Shown: positions 15,773 through 25,259, numbered from the stretch's first letter. The stretch: 64,000 nucleotides of DNA from Spartobacteria bacterium (GCA_003169695.1 PNAS01000071.1:1-64000); one strand, 5' to 3'. The notes: generated from the letters alone by a model not told the origin. Numbers and translations are program-made.

Positions 15773-16210
15773 GTGGTTTTCGCCTTTGTTGTCAGGAAAC
15801 TGCGATGGTTCGCGCGTATGCCTCTGTTGCCGCAGATCTTCGACACGATGCTGCTCGTGGCGACGGCTCTTTTTGATTGGAGCGCGCTCGCGGTAAGGGA
15901 ATCGCTCGAACGAGAGGCGTGCCATTCGCTTGGCGTCAAGCTAAGTGTGCATCGCTTCGGTGGCGTCGGCTTCAATTCCGGTCGGCACGAGCTCGCTCAT
16001 CTGCACGGCAATGGTTTGCTCGATGCGTTCGTCGGGGTAAGGGCGCGCGACAGCGTAGTGCGAAGCGGAATGGCATCGCCGCATCACGTTTTCCCGCGAT
16101 CAGGCTGGGTCAGCTTTTGGATCAAGACCGAGTCGGATCTGCCAAATGCATTGGAGCTGATGCGAATCGCGCAGCGGTATCGAACAAACATGCCGACGGC
16201 TGCAGCATGA
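15773..16210 (+). CDS. DUF5519/luciferase-like small protein
   Basis: 145 residues. GTG 15773 is preferred because AAGGAGG (15755-15761) stands 11 bases before it; an internal ATG at 15818 is the alternative. The conserved part (HRFGGVGFNSGRHELAHLHGNGLLDAFVG, then RSGWVSFWIKTESDLPNALELMRIAQRYR) matches the family known as luciferase-like DUF5519, which is helical/beta mixed and of unknown biochemical role. Its stop overlaps the next start (ATGA), so it is co-translated with the MmcQ/YjbR protein. No signal peptide. Confidence 0.7.
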   Translation: MVFAFVVRKLRWFARMPLLPQIFDTMLLVATALFDWSALAVRESLEREACHSLGVKLSVHRFGGVGFNSGRHELAHLHGNGLLDAFVGVRARDSVVRSGMASPHHVFPRSGWVSFWIKTESDLPNALELMRIAQRYRTNMPTAAA

Positions 16211-16554
16211 ACATCGAAACCTTCCGCGAGTACTGTCTAAAGAAACCAGCGGCGACGGAGACGACGCCTTTTGGCCCCGACAACATCGTCTTCAAGGTCG
16301 AAGGCAAAATGTTTGCGCTAGCGGCCCTCGACGAAGTGCCGCCGGCCGTGAACCTGAAATGCGACCCGGACCTCGCACTCGAGTTGCGCGACCGCTACGA
16401 GCAAGTTCGTCCAGGTTACCACATGAACAAAAAACATTGGAACACAGTCGAGCTCGACGGCGTTATTCCGCAGGCCGAGATCAAGAAAATGATCGATCAC
16501 TCTTACGATTTGGTTGTGCAGAGTCTCCCGAAATCTCATCGTGAAAAACTGTAG
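16207..16554 (+). CDS. MmcQ/YjbR-family protein
   Basis: 115 residues. Family features: N-terminal FREYCLKKPAATETTPFGPDNIVFKVEGKMFAL, then LKCDP, RPGYHMNKKHWNTVELDG and a final helix LVVQSLPKSHREKL. Known: MmcQ/YjbR proteins have a cysteine-free double-wing (CyaY-like) fold and are described as DNA-binding-like; the biological role is unclear. It is translationally coupled to the upstream DUF5519 gene. The TAG stop is formed by the first bases of a palindromic intergenic element. Confidence 0.88.
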   Translation: MNIETFREYCLKKPAATETTPFGPDNIVFKVEGKMFALAALDEVPPAVNLKCDPDLALELRDRYEQVRPGYHMNKKHWNTVELDGVIPQAEIKKMIDHSYDLVVQSLPKSHREKL

Positions 16555-16609
16555 TCGCGGCGCTCTGTCGCCGCGTCGCGCACGCCCCGAAAGAGCGGGG
16601 CGGCTACAG
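16549..16609. repeat. Palindromic intergenic element with terminator-like hairpin
   Basis: The outer ends CTGTAGTCGC and GGCGGCTACAG are inverted. Inside is a GC-rich stem CGCCCCG / CGGGGCG (16583-16602, loop AAAGAG). It lies between the convergent MmcQ and murI genes and may terminate both. The element supplies the stop codon of the MmcQ gene. It is similar in plan to the element at 57063. Confidence 0.65.
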
Positions 16610-16622
16610 GCCGAGAGCGACG

Positions 16623-17471
16623 TTACAGTGGCGCGTGAGCAGTGACATCGCGCAATTGCACTTCGCCGACGTCGAGCTGCAACGCTTCACGCGCGATTCG
16701 GAGAAAACTATCTGGTGGATCTGTCAAGGCGACTTGGAGGCTGCCGGCGTTCGTTTCGGGAGCGCGTAGGTTTTCTCGGATCAAGAGTTCGTGCACGGCA
16801 TTCGCGCAGTTTTCGGCGGAATCGACTAATGTGATCGTATCACCGAGAAGTCGGGCCATGGCATTGCGCAGGAGCGGGTAATGCGTGCAGCCGAGCACAA
16901 GCGTATCGATCCCTTCGTCCACCAGAGGTCCGACATATTGCATGATGATCTGGTCCGTGATCGGGCGTTCGAGCCAGCCTTCCTCGATCAGTGGCACCAG
17001 GAGCGGACAAGCGCGGGCTGTCACTCGAATCTCGGAGTCGAGTGAGCGCAGGACGCGTTCGTACGCGCCGCTGTTAATCGTCGCACGTGTTCCAATCACG
17101 CCGACATGACCGGTGCGGGTCGCGGCGATGGCAGCCTGAGCACCGGGCAGAATGACTCCCGTCACCGTCACGGGGACGCTCGCCGTTAGCTGGGAAAGGG
17201 CAACGGCGGACGCCGTGTTGCAAGCGACCACGACAGTCTTCGCGTCCTCTTCGAGCAGCAACGCTGCGATCTCTAGACTGTAACGTTGGACGGTGGATGC
17301 ACTTTTTCCTCCGTACGGCACGCGTGCGGTATCGCCGAGATAGAAAATGGACTCGTTAGGCAGCAGAGTGCGCAACGCGTTTACCACCGTCAGGCCGCCG
17401 ATGCCGGAATCGAAAACACCGATCGGCTTCGATTTTTCGGCGGAACCGCCTGGCACTTTCTCGTTACTCAT
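16623..17471 (-). CDS. murI: Glutamate racemase
   Basis: 282 residues. It converts L- to D-glutamate for peptidoglycan. Hallmarks: GVFDSGIGGLTV with D21, YLGDTARVPYG, first catalytic cysteine C84 in VVACNTAS, and second catalytic cysteine C195 in LGCTHYPLL. The size is typical. ATG 17471 overlaps the stop of the upstream amidase gene by 8 bases, so the two cell-wall genes are coupled. Confidence 0.96.
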   Translation of the reverse strand: MSNEKVPGGSAEKSKPIGVFDSGIGGLTVVNALRTLLPNESIFYLGDTARVPYGGKSASTVQRYSLEIAALLLEEDAKTVVVACNTASAVALSQLTASVPVTVTGVILPGAQAAIAATRTGHVGVIGTRATINSGAYERVLRSLDSEIRVTARACPLLVPLIEEGWLERPITDQIIMQYVGPLVDEGIDTLVLGCTHYPLLRNAMARLLGDTITLVDSAENCANAVHELLIRENLRAPETNAGSLQVALTDPPDSFLRIAREALQLDVGEVQLRDVTAHAPL

Positions 17472-18639
17472 CGGCGTTGATTGAGATGGAGGGTGGATGA
17501 AGAGGGCTCGGTTCGAGGGGCCTGTCTGCGCCGAGCGGCTCGTTGATGGGATGCGCGTGAGGCGGCAGGTTTGTTCTCGCCACGGCGAAGCTCGTAACGC
17601 CGGCGCGATAATTTACGGCGGCGTTGTAATTCTGAATGCCCTGGGCAATCGCGGTCCCGAGTTGCTGTCGGTAATAACCCGTCGCGATGCGCTGTCCTTC
17701 GGCTGGATCGCTGATGAATCCTCCTTCGAGCAGGACCGCCGGGATTTTGATATCGCGCAGGACGTGAAAACGCGCGTGGCGCACACCGCGATCGAAAGCT
17801 GATACCCGCGACAAAACTGCGGCGTGAATGGAAGCAGTCAGCGCGATGTTTTGGCCATCCAGCGCATTGCCGGCGTGCCGCTCCACGTCGGCGGCCGAGA
17901 CGTGGTGTTCGCTCGACGCATTCGAGAGCACACCTTCCGGCGCGAGCGCGTAACTCTCCACGCCGGCCCCGCCCGAGGACGAGTTGAAATGAATGCTCAC
18001 GAAGACGGCTTTCGGAAAACGGTTGGCGAAATTTACCCGTTCCTCGAGTGAAACACCAACGTCGTTGACCCGCGTCATCTCCACTCTGTAGCCCGCGCGG
18101 ATCAGTTCCCTCCGGGCAGCGAGCGCAACGTCCAGCGCGAACCCCTTCTCCGTCCCCCAGCTGCTCGATGCGCCCTGATCGGTGCCTCCATGACCTGGAT
18201 CGAGCACGACGGTTTCCACCTTCTCCGCTTTTTGAATCCGGCTCGGGCGAAGCACCGGCTCGATGATCTTGCTGACATCCATCACCGAGATCAGGTCATC
18301 ATCGCCGATGCTCAGGAGCGGAAAGTTCGCGAAAAAACGAACACCGTTGATCGAAAATTCGCTGGTTCCCGCCTGGGCACGGATGACACGGCGCTCGCTC
18401 CGGAGTGAGACGGTGCGGCTGACGTGCGTGTATTCCGGAAATTGGTAGAAGTGCGCGACATTGGCGAATGTCACGTACGGACGATCCCGCTGCCGGACAA
18501 CCGTCCAGTCGCTGCCGACCGCAGCGGCGACGAGGAGTCCCAGCCCAGGGAAAAGACCGAGAAGGCGTCGGGCGTGCACGGTCGGGGAAAGTGGTGGCAG
18601 CTGGGTGGGGCCGCAAGTTTCAACTGCGCCGGTTTTCAT
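17464..18639 (-). CDS. N-acetylmuramoyl-L-alanine amidase (Amidase_3)
   Basis: 391 residues from ATG 18639, chosen over the longer frame (from 18678) because it places a hydrophobic export signal (LLGLFPGLGLLVAAAVGS) near residue 30. The zinc amidase domain in the second half shows VVLDPGHGGTDQGA (first His ligand), LEERVNFANRF, VSIHFNSS (His ligand) and LLEGGFISDPAEGQR (catalytic Glu). It cleaves the bond between muramic acid and L-alanine in peptidoglycan during septal splitting or remodelling. The N-terminal 150 residues (VTFANVAHFYQF) resemble a domain that may bind wall or membrane. It is divergent from valS, with start regions about 40 bp apart, and coupled to murI. Confidence 0.9.
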   Translation of the reverse strand: MKTGAVETCGPTQLPPLSPTVHARRLLGLFPGLGLLVAAAVGSDWTVVRQRDRPYVTFANVAHFYQFPEYTHVSRTVSLRSERRVIRAQAGTSEFSINGVRFFANFPLLSIGDDDLISVMDVSKIIEPVLRPSRIQKAEKVETVVLDPGHGGTDQGASSSWGTEKGFALDVALAARRELIRAGYRVEMTRVNDVGVSLEERVNFANRFPKAVFVSIHFNSSSGGAGVESYALAPEGVLSNASSEHHVSAADVERHAGNALDGQNIALTASIHAAVLSRVSAFDRGVRHARFHVLRDIKIPAVLLEGGFISDPAEGQRIATGYYRQQLGTAIAQGIQNYNAAVNYRAGVTSFAVARTNLPPHAHPINEPLGADRPLEPSPLHPPSISINADE

Positions 18640-18677
18640 TTTGCAATCCGGCATCGCACTCGCATCATTCCATCGCA

Positions 18678-21368
18678 ATGTCTGAATTGCCTAAAACCTA
18701 CGAACCCGCCGCGGTCGAGCCGAAATGGTACGCGCGCTGGGATGAGGCCGGCTGTTTTCGGGCGGACGCACATTCGGCGAAGCCAGCGTTCTCGATTGTG
18801 ATTCCGCCTCCCAACGTCACCGGTATTTTGACTCTTGGCCATGTCCTCAACAACACGATTCAAGACATTCTGGCGCGGCGGGCGCGCATGCAGGGTTTCG
18901 AAGTGCTTTGGTTGCCGGGCACCGATCACGCCGGAGTGGGGACCCAGACAGCCGTTGAAAAGCATCTGCGCAAGACGGAGAAAAAAACGCGCCATGATCT
19001 CGGCCGGGAGGAATTTCTCCGCCGCGTCCTGGATTGGCAGGACAAACATGGCGGGATTATCATCGAACAGCTCAAGCGTCTGGGCTGTTCCTGCGATTGG
19101 TCGCGGCAACGCTATACCTTCGATAATGATTATGTCCGCGCCGTCCAGGAAGTGTTTGTCGATCTTTACGGCAAAGGACTGATTTATCGCGGTTGCCGGA
19201 TGATTAACTGGGACCCGGCAGCGCAAACCGCGTTGTCGGACGAAGAGGTCATCGCGAAACCGCAGAAGGGAAGCCTTTACTACGTTCACTATGAGATCGT
19301 CGAAGAACCGGGGCGATACCTGGAAGTCGCGACGACGCGGCCGGAAACGATCATGGCTGATACCGCGGTCGCGGTTCATCCGAACGACAAGCGATATGTC
19401 GACCTGATCGGCAAGCACGCCTGGCGCCCGCTCGCGCGCGAAAAACTTCCGATAATCGGGGACGAGGTCATCGATCCGGAGTTCGGTACGGGTGTTTTGA
19501 AAGTGACGCCAGCTCACGACAAAACAGATTTCGAAATCGGCGTGCGACACTCACTTCCGGTGATCGACGTGCTCCATCCCGATGGCCGGATCAATTGCCC
19601 GGCAGTTCCCGAGTTGGACGGCCTGGACCGCTTTGTCGCGCGCAAGAAAGCGGCGGAAATGCTGAATGAGCGTGGTTTGCTCACAAAAGAGGAGCCGCAC
19701 GAAAACAACGTTGGCTTCAGCGAACGCAGCGAAGTCCCGATTGAGCCGCGGCTCAGCGAGCAATGGTTCTTGCGGTATCCGAAAACGACCGAAGCGCTTG
19801 CCGTAGTGCGCGATCATCTCATCCGCTTCTTTCCCGGGCATTGGGAAAAAGTTTACGCGCAGTGGCTCGAGAATATCCAGGACTGGTGCATTAGCCGGCA
19901 GGTTTGGTGGGGTCATCGAATTCCGGCGTGGTACAGAGTAGCGCGAGCTTCTAGCTTGCGTCCCGACGAACGTGAGCTAGTTCGCGCTACCTACGTCGGT
20001 TTAGAGCCTCCGCCTGAAGCCGAGAACTGGACACCGGATCCCGACACGCTCGATACCTGGTTTTCGGCATGGCTCTGGGCCTATGAAACGATGGACGCGG
20101 AGACGCGCCGGAAATTTTATCCGACTTCAGTCCTGGTCACGGCGCCGGACATTATCTTTTTCTGGGTCGCGCGCATGATCATCGCCGGACTTGAGTTCAA
20201 ACCGGGCAAGACGCCAGCGATTGAAGACAACATTCCGTTTCGCGATGTCTTCTTCACGGGGCTCATTCGCGACAAGCAGGGTCGCAAGATGAGCAAATCG
20301 TTAGGCAACTCGCCCGATCCGCTCGACTTGATCGCGAAATATGGAGCAGACGGATTGCGCTTTGGTTTGATGCGCATTGCACCAAGCGGACAGGACATCG
20401 CGTTCGATGAAAAGCAGATTGAAGAAGGCCGCAATTTCGCGACGAAGCTCTGGAACGCCGCGCGTTTTCGGCAGATGCACGGCCCGAGCGAGGCAGCGCC
20501 GCGCTTGGACGACCATGCGCTTTCCATTTACGCGCTTGAGGTTCTGACGAGTTTCGATGAGCTGCTGGCCACCACGGAAGCCGCTTATCGCGAATATAAA
20601 TTCAACGAGGTCGCGCAGCGGCTCTACGATTTCTTCTGGAATGACTATTGCGATTGGTTCATCGAAGCGGCGAAGACGGAGATCTTCAGCGACGACGAGG
20701 CACGCAAGAAATCAGTGCTGGCGGTGATGGATTTCGTCCTGGCTGGATTTCTACGGCTGCTCCATCCGTTCATGCCCCATGTCACGGAAGAACTGTGGTC
20801 GGTCTTTGGATTCGGCGGGCACGAAGAGGAGATCAAGTCGAGCTCGATCCAGTTCGCTTTGCCGCCACCGGCCGCTTTGTCTTCGATCAATCCGGAGGCG
20901 ATCGCCGAAGCGAGGAGCAAGGTGGCAAAGGTTTACGAAACAATCCTGGCTGGAAGGAACTTGCGCGCTACCTCGCGAATCCCTTCAAACAAAAAGGCGC
21001 GTTTCCGTTTGCGTCCTGCGGCCGGGGGAGGGGAAGGTGAATTGCCGACAATCTCCCGCTTGCTCAATGCCGAGGAGCTGACGTCCGATCCAAAGTATCA
21101 GCCCGAAGCAGGCGTTCCTGTGGCGATGACGCCGCTTGGGGAACTCTATCTCCTCATCGCAGGTGGTGACAAATCAGCGGAGCGCGTGCGGCTCGATAAA
21201 GAAATCGCGAAGCTCGAAAACGAACTGCGCATCGTTAGGGCGAAACTTGCCACCGCTTCGTTCGTCGACAAAGCGCCGCCGGCTGTCGTGCAGGAGCATC
21301 GGCAGAGGGAAACCGATTTTAGCGAGCAGCTGGCGCAGTTGCGGAAGGCGCGCGCCGCAATGGATTGA
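18678..21368 (+). CDS. valS: Valyl-tRNA synthetase
   Basis: 896 residues from ATG 18678 (the frame upstream of it reads through the divergent amidase gene). Class I hallmarks: PPPNVTGILTLGHVLN with HIGH-type GHVL at residues 54-57, and KMSKS at residues 537-541 (GRKMSKSLGN). The CP1 editing region contains VATTRPETIMADTAVAV and GTGVLKVTPAHDKTDFE. A typical C-terminal coiled-coil arm (RLDKEIAKLENELRIVRAKL) ends the protein. Unusual: residues about 420-440 (YRVARASSLRPDERELVRATYVG) replace the usual short segment between IPAWY and the W..D.D.LDTWFS motif and are encoded by a palindromic DNA element (19938-19990), an in-frame insertion. The 3' end overlaps a convergent methyltransferase gene by 50 bases. 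Confidence 0.97.
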   Translation: MSELPKTYEPAAVEPKWYARWDEAGCFRADAHSAKPAFSIVIPPPNVTGILTLGHVLNNTIQDILARRARMQGFEVLWLPGTDHAGVGTQTAVEKHLRKTEKKTRHDLGREEFLRRVLDWQDKHGGIIIEQLKRLGCSCDWSRQRYTFDNDYVRAVQEVFVDLYGKGLIYRGCRMINWDPAAQTALSDEEVIAKPQKGSLYYVHYEIVEEPGRYLEVATTRPETIMADTAVAVHPNDKRYVDLIGKHAWRPLAREKLPIIGDEVIDPEFGTGVLKVTPAHDKTDFEIGVRHSLPVIDVLHPDGRINCPAVPELDGLDRFVARKKAAEMLNERGLLTKEEPHENNVGFSERSEVPIEPRLSEQWFLRYPKTTEALAVVRDHLIRFFPGHWEKVYAQWLENIQDWCISRQVWWGHRIPAWYRVARASSLRPDERELVRATYVGLEPPPEAENWTPDPDTLDTWFSAWLWAYETMDAETRRKFYPTSVLVTAPDIIFFWVARMIIAGLEFKPGKTPAIEDNIPFRDVFFTGLIRDKQGRKMSKSLGNSPDPLDLIAKYGADGLRFGLMRIAPSGQDIAFDEKQIEEGRNFATKLWNAARFRQMHGPSEAAPRLDDHALSIYALEVLTSFDELLATTEAAYREYKFNEVAQRLYDFFWNDYCDWFIEAAKTEIFSDDEARKKSVLAVMDFVLAGFLRLLHPFMPHVTEELWSVFGFGGHEEEIKSSSIQFALPPPAALSSINPEAIAEARSKVAKVYETILAGRNLRATSRIPSNKKARFRLRPAAGGGEGELPTISRLLNAEELTSDPKYQPEAGVPVAMTPLGELYLLIAGGDKSAERVRLDKEIAKLENELRIVRAKLATASFVDKAPPAVVQEHRQRETDFSEQLAQLRKARAAMD
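19938..19990. repeat. Palindromic element inserted in frame in valS
   Basis: The left arm GTAGCGCGAGCTTCTAGCTT and the right arm (reverse complement GTAGCGCGAACTAGCTCACG) form an imperfect inverted repeat of about 53 bp inside the coding sequence. It translates in frame to an Arg-rich stretch between two conserved ValRS segments. This is like the coding-region palindromic elements described in Rickettsia. Confidence 0.7.
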
Positions 21369-22065
21369 ACAAGACGCGCTGCGTGTGGATTTCGGCGCCG
21401 CGCGCTTCGAAATACTCCTTCAACTCCGGTGTGTAGAGCGAGTCGTCGTATTCACGATTAAGTTCCAGACAAATCTGTCCGCCCGGCTTCAGCTGGCGCG
21501 TCGCCAAATCGTCGAGGAAAAATTCCCACTCCGATATCTTCCAGAGCTTGTTGCTCTTGTGGCCGTTGAAGCAAATCATATGGGCCGCGATGACATCGAA
21601 TTTCGGGCCGAGATCGGGCAGGGGCTGGAACGCCTCGACCCGCCAGATTTTGCGCTTTACGCCGAGGAGCGCGATCATTTCCGTGAAGCCAGGTTCCTCG
21701 TCCAAGTCCAGCCCGAGAACGTCGTGGCCAAGATACTGGTTGATGTAGAGGAAATAGCCGGTGCCGCAACCGATATCGAGGACGCGCTTCCGTCCGCCCA
21801 AATCGAGGCCCAAATCCCGCACGCGGCGCAAATTGATTTCCATCCAAAGTTCCAAGTCGAGGTACTTTGGCCAGGCATCGCCCGGATCCTCCAAGGCGTG
21901 TCGCTGATACACCTGCCGGAACTTCTCGGGATCGACGGTCTTCGTGATGCGAGCGGCATCGAATCTGAGCGGCGCGCGACCGAGAAGAGCTTGTTTGACG
22001 TGACGCCGGGCGCTCGCGCAGGCATCGCCCGTGAGCACTTTTTTGAGTTTGTAGGAAAACCGCAT
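21319..22065 (-). CDS. Class I SAM-dependent methyltransferase, CmoB-like
   Basis: 248 residues from ATG 22065 (a TTG start 17 codons earlier is possible). Motif I is VLDIGCGTGYFLY, followed by LGLDLDEEPGF (acidic end of beta 2), FDVIAAHMICFNG (motif IV) and LKPGGQICLELN (motif VI). The layout with a preceding helical segment (KYLDLELWMEINLRRV) and the long loop resembles CmoB/methyltransferase_11-type enzymes, but the substrate cannot be read. It is convergent with and overlapping valS. Confidence 0.75.
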   Translation of the reverse strand: MRFSYKLKKVLTGDACASARRHVKQALLGRAPLRFDAARITKTVDPEKFRQVYQRHALEDPGDAWPKYLDLELWMEINLRRVRDLGLDLGGRKRVLDIGCGTGYFLYINQYLGHDVLGLDLDEEPGFTEMIALLGVKRKIWRVEAFQPLPDLGPKFDVIAAHMICFNGHKSNKLWKISEWEFFLDDLATRQLKPGGQICLELNREYDDSLYTPELKEYFEARGAEIHTQRVLFNPLRRAPSATAPAAR

Positions 22066-22240
22066 AAACGAACTGGAGCGAAGCGGCTTGGTAATACGCT
22101 CGCCGCGCACTGTCAACCGGGTGATCGTGTTGTTATCGATTGTCGATTTCGTGTGATGTTTGAGGCATCCCTACCTGTTCCTGTTGTCAGCGAGGGTTGC
22201 TTTCGCCTAAAATCTCACCGGCGCGCATGGGATTCATTCG

Positions 22241-24286
22241 ATGAATATCTGGAAAAAGTTGCTTTGGATTGCCGTCGCGGCCTTGGGTCTAATGGCGATC
22301 ATCGTGCTCGCGTTTTCTCGCGGAGAACAAATCAGCGCGTTATGGATTGTCGCTGCAGGACTCTGCACGTTCGCGATCAGCTATCGCTTCTATAGCAAAT
22401 GGCTGGCAACGAAGGTCCTGGTTCTGAACGATGAACGAGCCACGCCCGCGATCGCTAATGAAGATGGAAAAGATTTTGTCCCGACAAATCGTTGGATGGT
22501 TTTCGGCCATCATTTCGCCGCAATCGCCGGGCCGGGCCCACTGGTAGGGCCGGTCCTAGCGGCGCAATTCGGATTCTTGCCCGGGACACTTTGGATTTTG
22601 ATCGGCGCCACTCTGGGCGGCGGCGTGCACGATATGATTGTGCTTTTCAGTTCGGTCAGACGCCGCGGCAAGACGCTCGGGCAAATGGTGAAGGAAGAAA
22701 TCGGTCGCGGCGTTGGCGCGCTCGCACTTATCAGCGTGCTCCTGATTATGATCATGATCATGGCGGTGCTCGCTCTCGTGGTCGTGCAGGCACTGGCCAA
22801 GAGTCCGTGGGGCGTCTTCACGATCGCGACGACGATTCCGGTCGCGCTCCTCATGGGGATCGGATTGCGCAGCGGGAAGGTCAGCGTCTTCTGGATCACC
22901 GCCTTCGGACTTGCCGGCCTGGCCTTTGCGGTTTGGGGCGGGCAATTTCTTTCGCATAATCCGATGATCGAAGGCTGGTTCCGGCAGGACGAAAAGTGGC
23001 TCGCCTGGGCGGTCATGATCTACGGACTGGCCGCCTCGATTCTTCCAGTCTGGCTGTTACTCACGCCGCGCGACTATCTCAGCACCTTTTTGAAACTCGG
23101 CACCGTTGCGGCGCTGGCCGTTGCCGTGGTCCTGCTGCGGCCGATGCTTCTGATGCCGTCGCTGACCAGGTTCATCGATGGGACCGGACCGATTTTCGCA
23201 GGCCCGGTCTTTCCCTTTGTCTGCATCACCATTGCGTGCGGAGCTGTCTCTGGTTTTCACTCGTTGATCGCGTCGGGCACGACCTGCAAGATGGTCGCCC
23301 GTGAATCCCGGATCCGCGATATCGGTTACGGCGCGATGGTGACCGAGATGATGGTCGCGCTCATGGCGATGATCGCGGCCTGCGTCCTCCAGCCCGGCGA
23401 ATACTTTGCGATCAACACCAAAGGCGCCCCGACTGAAGTGGTCGCGAAGATCAGCGCGGCGGGCTTTCCCGTGACTGAAGCGGATATGCAGAAGCTCGCG
23501 ACCGGTCTGGGCGAGACGACGATGTTCGGCCGAGCGGGTGGAGCGCCTACATTCGCGGTCGGGATGGCGCACATGTTCTCGCGCGTCTCGTCGAATCCGA
23601 CGGCGCTGGCGCTTTGGTATCACTTCGCCATTATGTTCGAAGCGCTTTTCATCTTGACCACGCTCGATGCCGGGACGCGCGTCGGGCGATTTTTGCTCCA
23701 GGACCTCCTGGGGAATTTGTGGAAACCGCTCGGCAATACGAGCTCGTGGTCCGCCAATCTTTTTTCCAGTGTTCTGCTGGTCGGCGCGTGGGGATGGTTT
23801 CTGTATCAAGGAGTGATCGATCCGCTCGGCGGCATTAATAGTCTCTGGCCACTCTTCGGGATCGCGAATCAGTTGCTCTCGATCATCGCGCTTTGTCTTG
23901 GCACGACCGTCCTGATAAAGATGGGGAAGGTGCGTTATCTTTTTGTGACGCTCGTGCCGCTCTCTTTCATGTGCGTGGTCACCTTCAGCGCCGCGTACCT
24001 AAAGATCCTCTCACCGGATCCGAGACTGGGATTTTTGAGCGGCGCCGAAGAGTTGACCCGAAAAGCAGCCACGATGGCCGACGCTGCCAAAGGGGCGGAG
24101 ATGACACGACAGGCGGCGATCTGGCGCTTCGATGCTTTGGTGGCTTTCGGATTCGTAGTGCTTGTGTTCTTGATCGCCGCCGGAAGCGCCCGGGAATGGT
24201 GGCGGCTGTGGAATGGATCGAAACGCATCATTCTGCACGAGAGTGAATTCGTCCCGCTCAGCCGCGCTCAGTCAACCAGCATCTGA
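22241..24286 (+). CDS. cstA: Carbon starvation / peptide transporter CstA
   Basis: 681 residues, many hydrophobic helices. Family signatures: ERATPAIANEDGKDFVPTNRWMVFGHHFAAIAGPGPLVGPVLAAQFG near residues 65-110, GGVHDMIVLF, SGFHSLIASGTTCKM, and DAGTRVGRFLLQD. Known: CstA/BtsT transporters import pyruvate or peptides across the inner membrane and are induced by carbon starvation. ATG 22241 is divergent from the methyltransferase gene. A peptidase gene follows only 4 bases after the stop, which suggests co-expression of peptide uptake and cleavage. Confidence 0.95.
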   Translation: MNIWKKLLWIAVAALGLMAIIVLAFSRGEQISALWIVAAGLCTFAISYRFYSKWLATKVLVLNDERATPAIANEDGKDFVPTNRWMVFGHHFAAIAGPGPLVGPVLAAQFGFLPGTLWILIGATLGGGVHDMIVLFSSVRRRGKTLGQMVKEEIGRGVGALALISVLLIMIMIMAVLALVVVQALAKSPWGVFTIATTIPVALLMGIGLRSGKVSVFWITAFGLAGLAFAVWGGQFLSHNPMIEGWFRQDEKWLAWAVMIYGLAASILPVWLLLTPRDYLSTFLKLGTVAALAVAVVLLRPMLLMPSLTRFIDGTGPIFAGPVFPFVCITIACGAVSGFHSLIASGTTCKMVARESRIRDIGYGAMVTEMMVALMAMIAACVLQPGEYFAINTKGAPTEVVAKISAAGFPVTEADMQKLATGLGETTMFGRAGGAPTFAVGMAHMFSRVSSNPTALALWYHFAIMFEALFILTTLDAGTRVGRFLLQDLLGNLWKPLGNTSSWSANLFSSVLLVGAWGWFLYQGVIDPLGGINSLWPLFGIANQLLSIIALCLGTTVLIKMGKVRYLFVTLVPLSFMCVVTFSAAYLKILSPDPRLGFLSGAEELTRKAATMADAAKGAEMTRQAAIWRFDALVAFGFVVLVFLIAAGSAREWWRLWNGSKRIILHESEFVPLSRAQSTSI

Positions 24287-24290
24287 TTCC

Positions 24291-25259
24291 ATGCAACGCC
24301 GGGAATTGCTGCGCGTGGTGCGTGTTCTCCTCGAGCAACCGACTGCCCCATTTCATGAAGATGCGGTGCGCGATGCGATCGTTGCTGAGTTGGAGAAATG
24401 CGCGCACGTGAAGATCGAACACGACGCTTACGGAAACATGATTGCTCGGTATCGGCACGGAACTCGAAGGCGGCCGCGATGGGCGTTCGCGGCACACATG
24501 GATCATCCCGGTTGGGTTCGAAACAGGGACGGGGACTGGCGCTTTCTCGGCTCTGTGGCCGAGCGCTTCCTGATGAATCCGCGCACGCGGGAATTTGGAG
24601 ATTTCGCGATGTGGGACCTCCCGGCCTTTGAGTTGAAAGATGGTCAAATCCACTCACGCGCCTGCGACGACTTGTTAGGCTGCGCCGAAATCATCTGTCT
24701 CTTCCGGGAATTGGAGGCCGCGAAGGCGGATGTCCATTGCCTTGGCATTTTTACCCGCGCCGAAGAAGTTGGTTTTTGGGGAGCGATTCAACTCGCACGC
24801 TCTGGGATACTTCCGAAAGACGTCACCGTTTTCTCACTGGAGACGAGCACACCCCGGGGTGGAGCGGAGATCGGCCGCGGCCCCATCGTACGGGTCGGCG
24901 ACAGGTTGTCGATTTTTGACAGCGGCGAGACGGCGCGTGTCGTGAGTGCTGCCGTAGCAAACGGCATCCCAGTGCAACGCTGCCTGCTGGATGGCGGCGC
25001 CTGCGAAGCGAGCGCCTATCAGCTCTACGGTTACCGATCGGTGGCCGCGAGTATCGCGCTCGGCAATTATCACAACTGCGCTCCGGACGGCAGCATCCAG
25101 TGCGAGTACGTCTCCGCGGACGATTATGCGAATATGGTCCAGCTTTGTCTGGCACTTGCCAGCGGCGCAACGAAAAGGCTAGATCCGGTTAAGGTTCTTC
25201 GCGCCACACTAGAAAGAAAGGTCGCGACCTATGAGCCGTTTTTCCGGCAGCTAAAGTAG
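24291..25259 (+). CDS. M42-family metallopeptidase (FrvX-like aminopeptidase)
   Basis: 322 residues from ATG 24291, directly after cstA. Probable di-metal ligands: AAHMDHPGW (His, Asp), SRACDDLLGC (bridging Asp), FTRAEEVGFWGA (catalytic and ligand Glu), and a late His in LGNYHNCAPDG. The arrangement is that of M42/M20 dinuclear aminopeptidases with a short lid domain. Cytoplasmic (no signal). The tandem with cstA suggests cleavage of imported peptides. Confidence 0.8.
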   Translation: MQRRELLRVVRVLLEQPTAPFHEDAVRDAIVAELEKCAHVKIEHDAYGNMIARYRHGTRRRPRWAFAAHMDHPGWVRNRDGDWRFLGSVAERFLMNPRTREFGDFAMWDLPAFELKDGQIHSRACDDLLGCAEIICLFRELEAAKADVHCLGIFTRAEEVGFWGAIQLARSGILPKDVTVFSLETSTPRGGAEIGRGPIVRVGDRLSIFDSGETARVVSAAVANGIPVQRCLLDGGACEASAYQLYGYRSVAASIALGNYHNCAPDGSIQCEYVSADDYANMVQLCLALASGATKRLDPVKVLRATLERKVATYEPFFRQLK

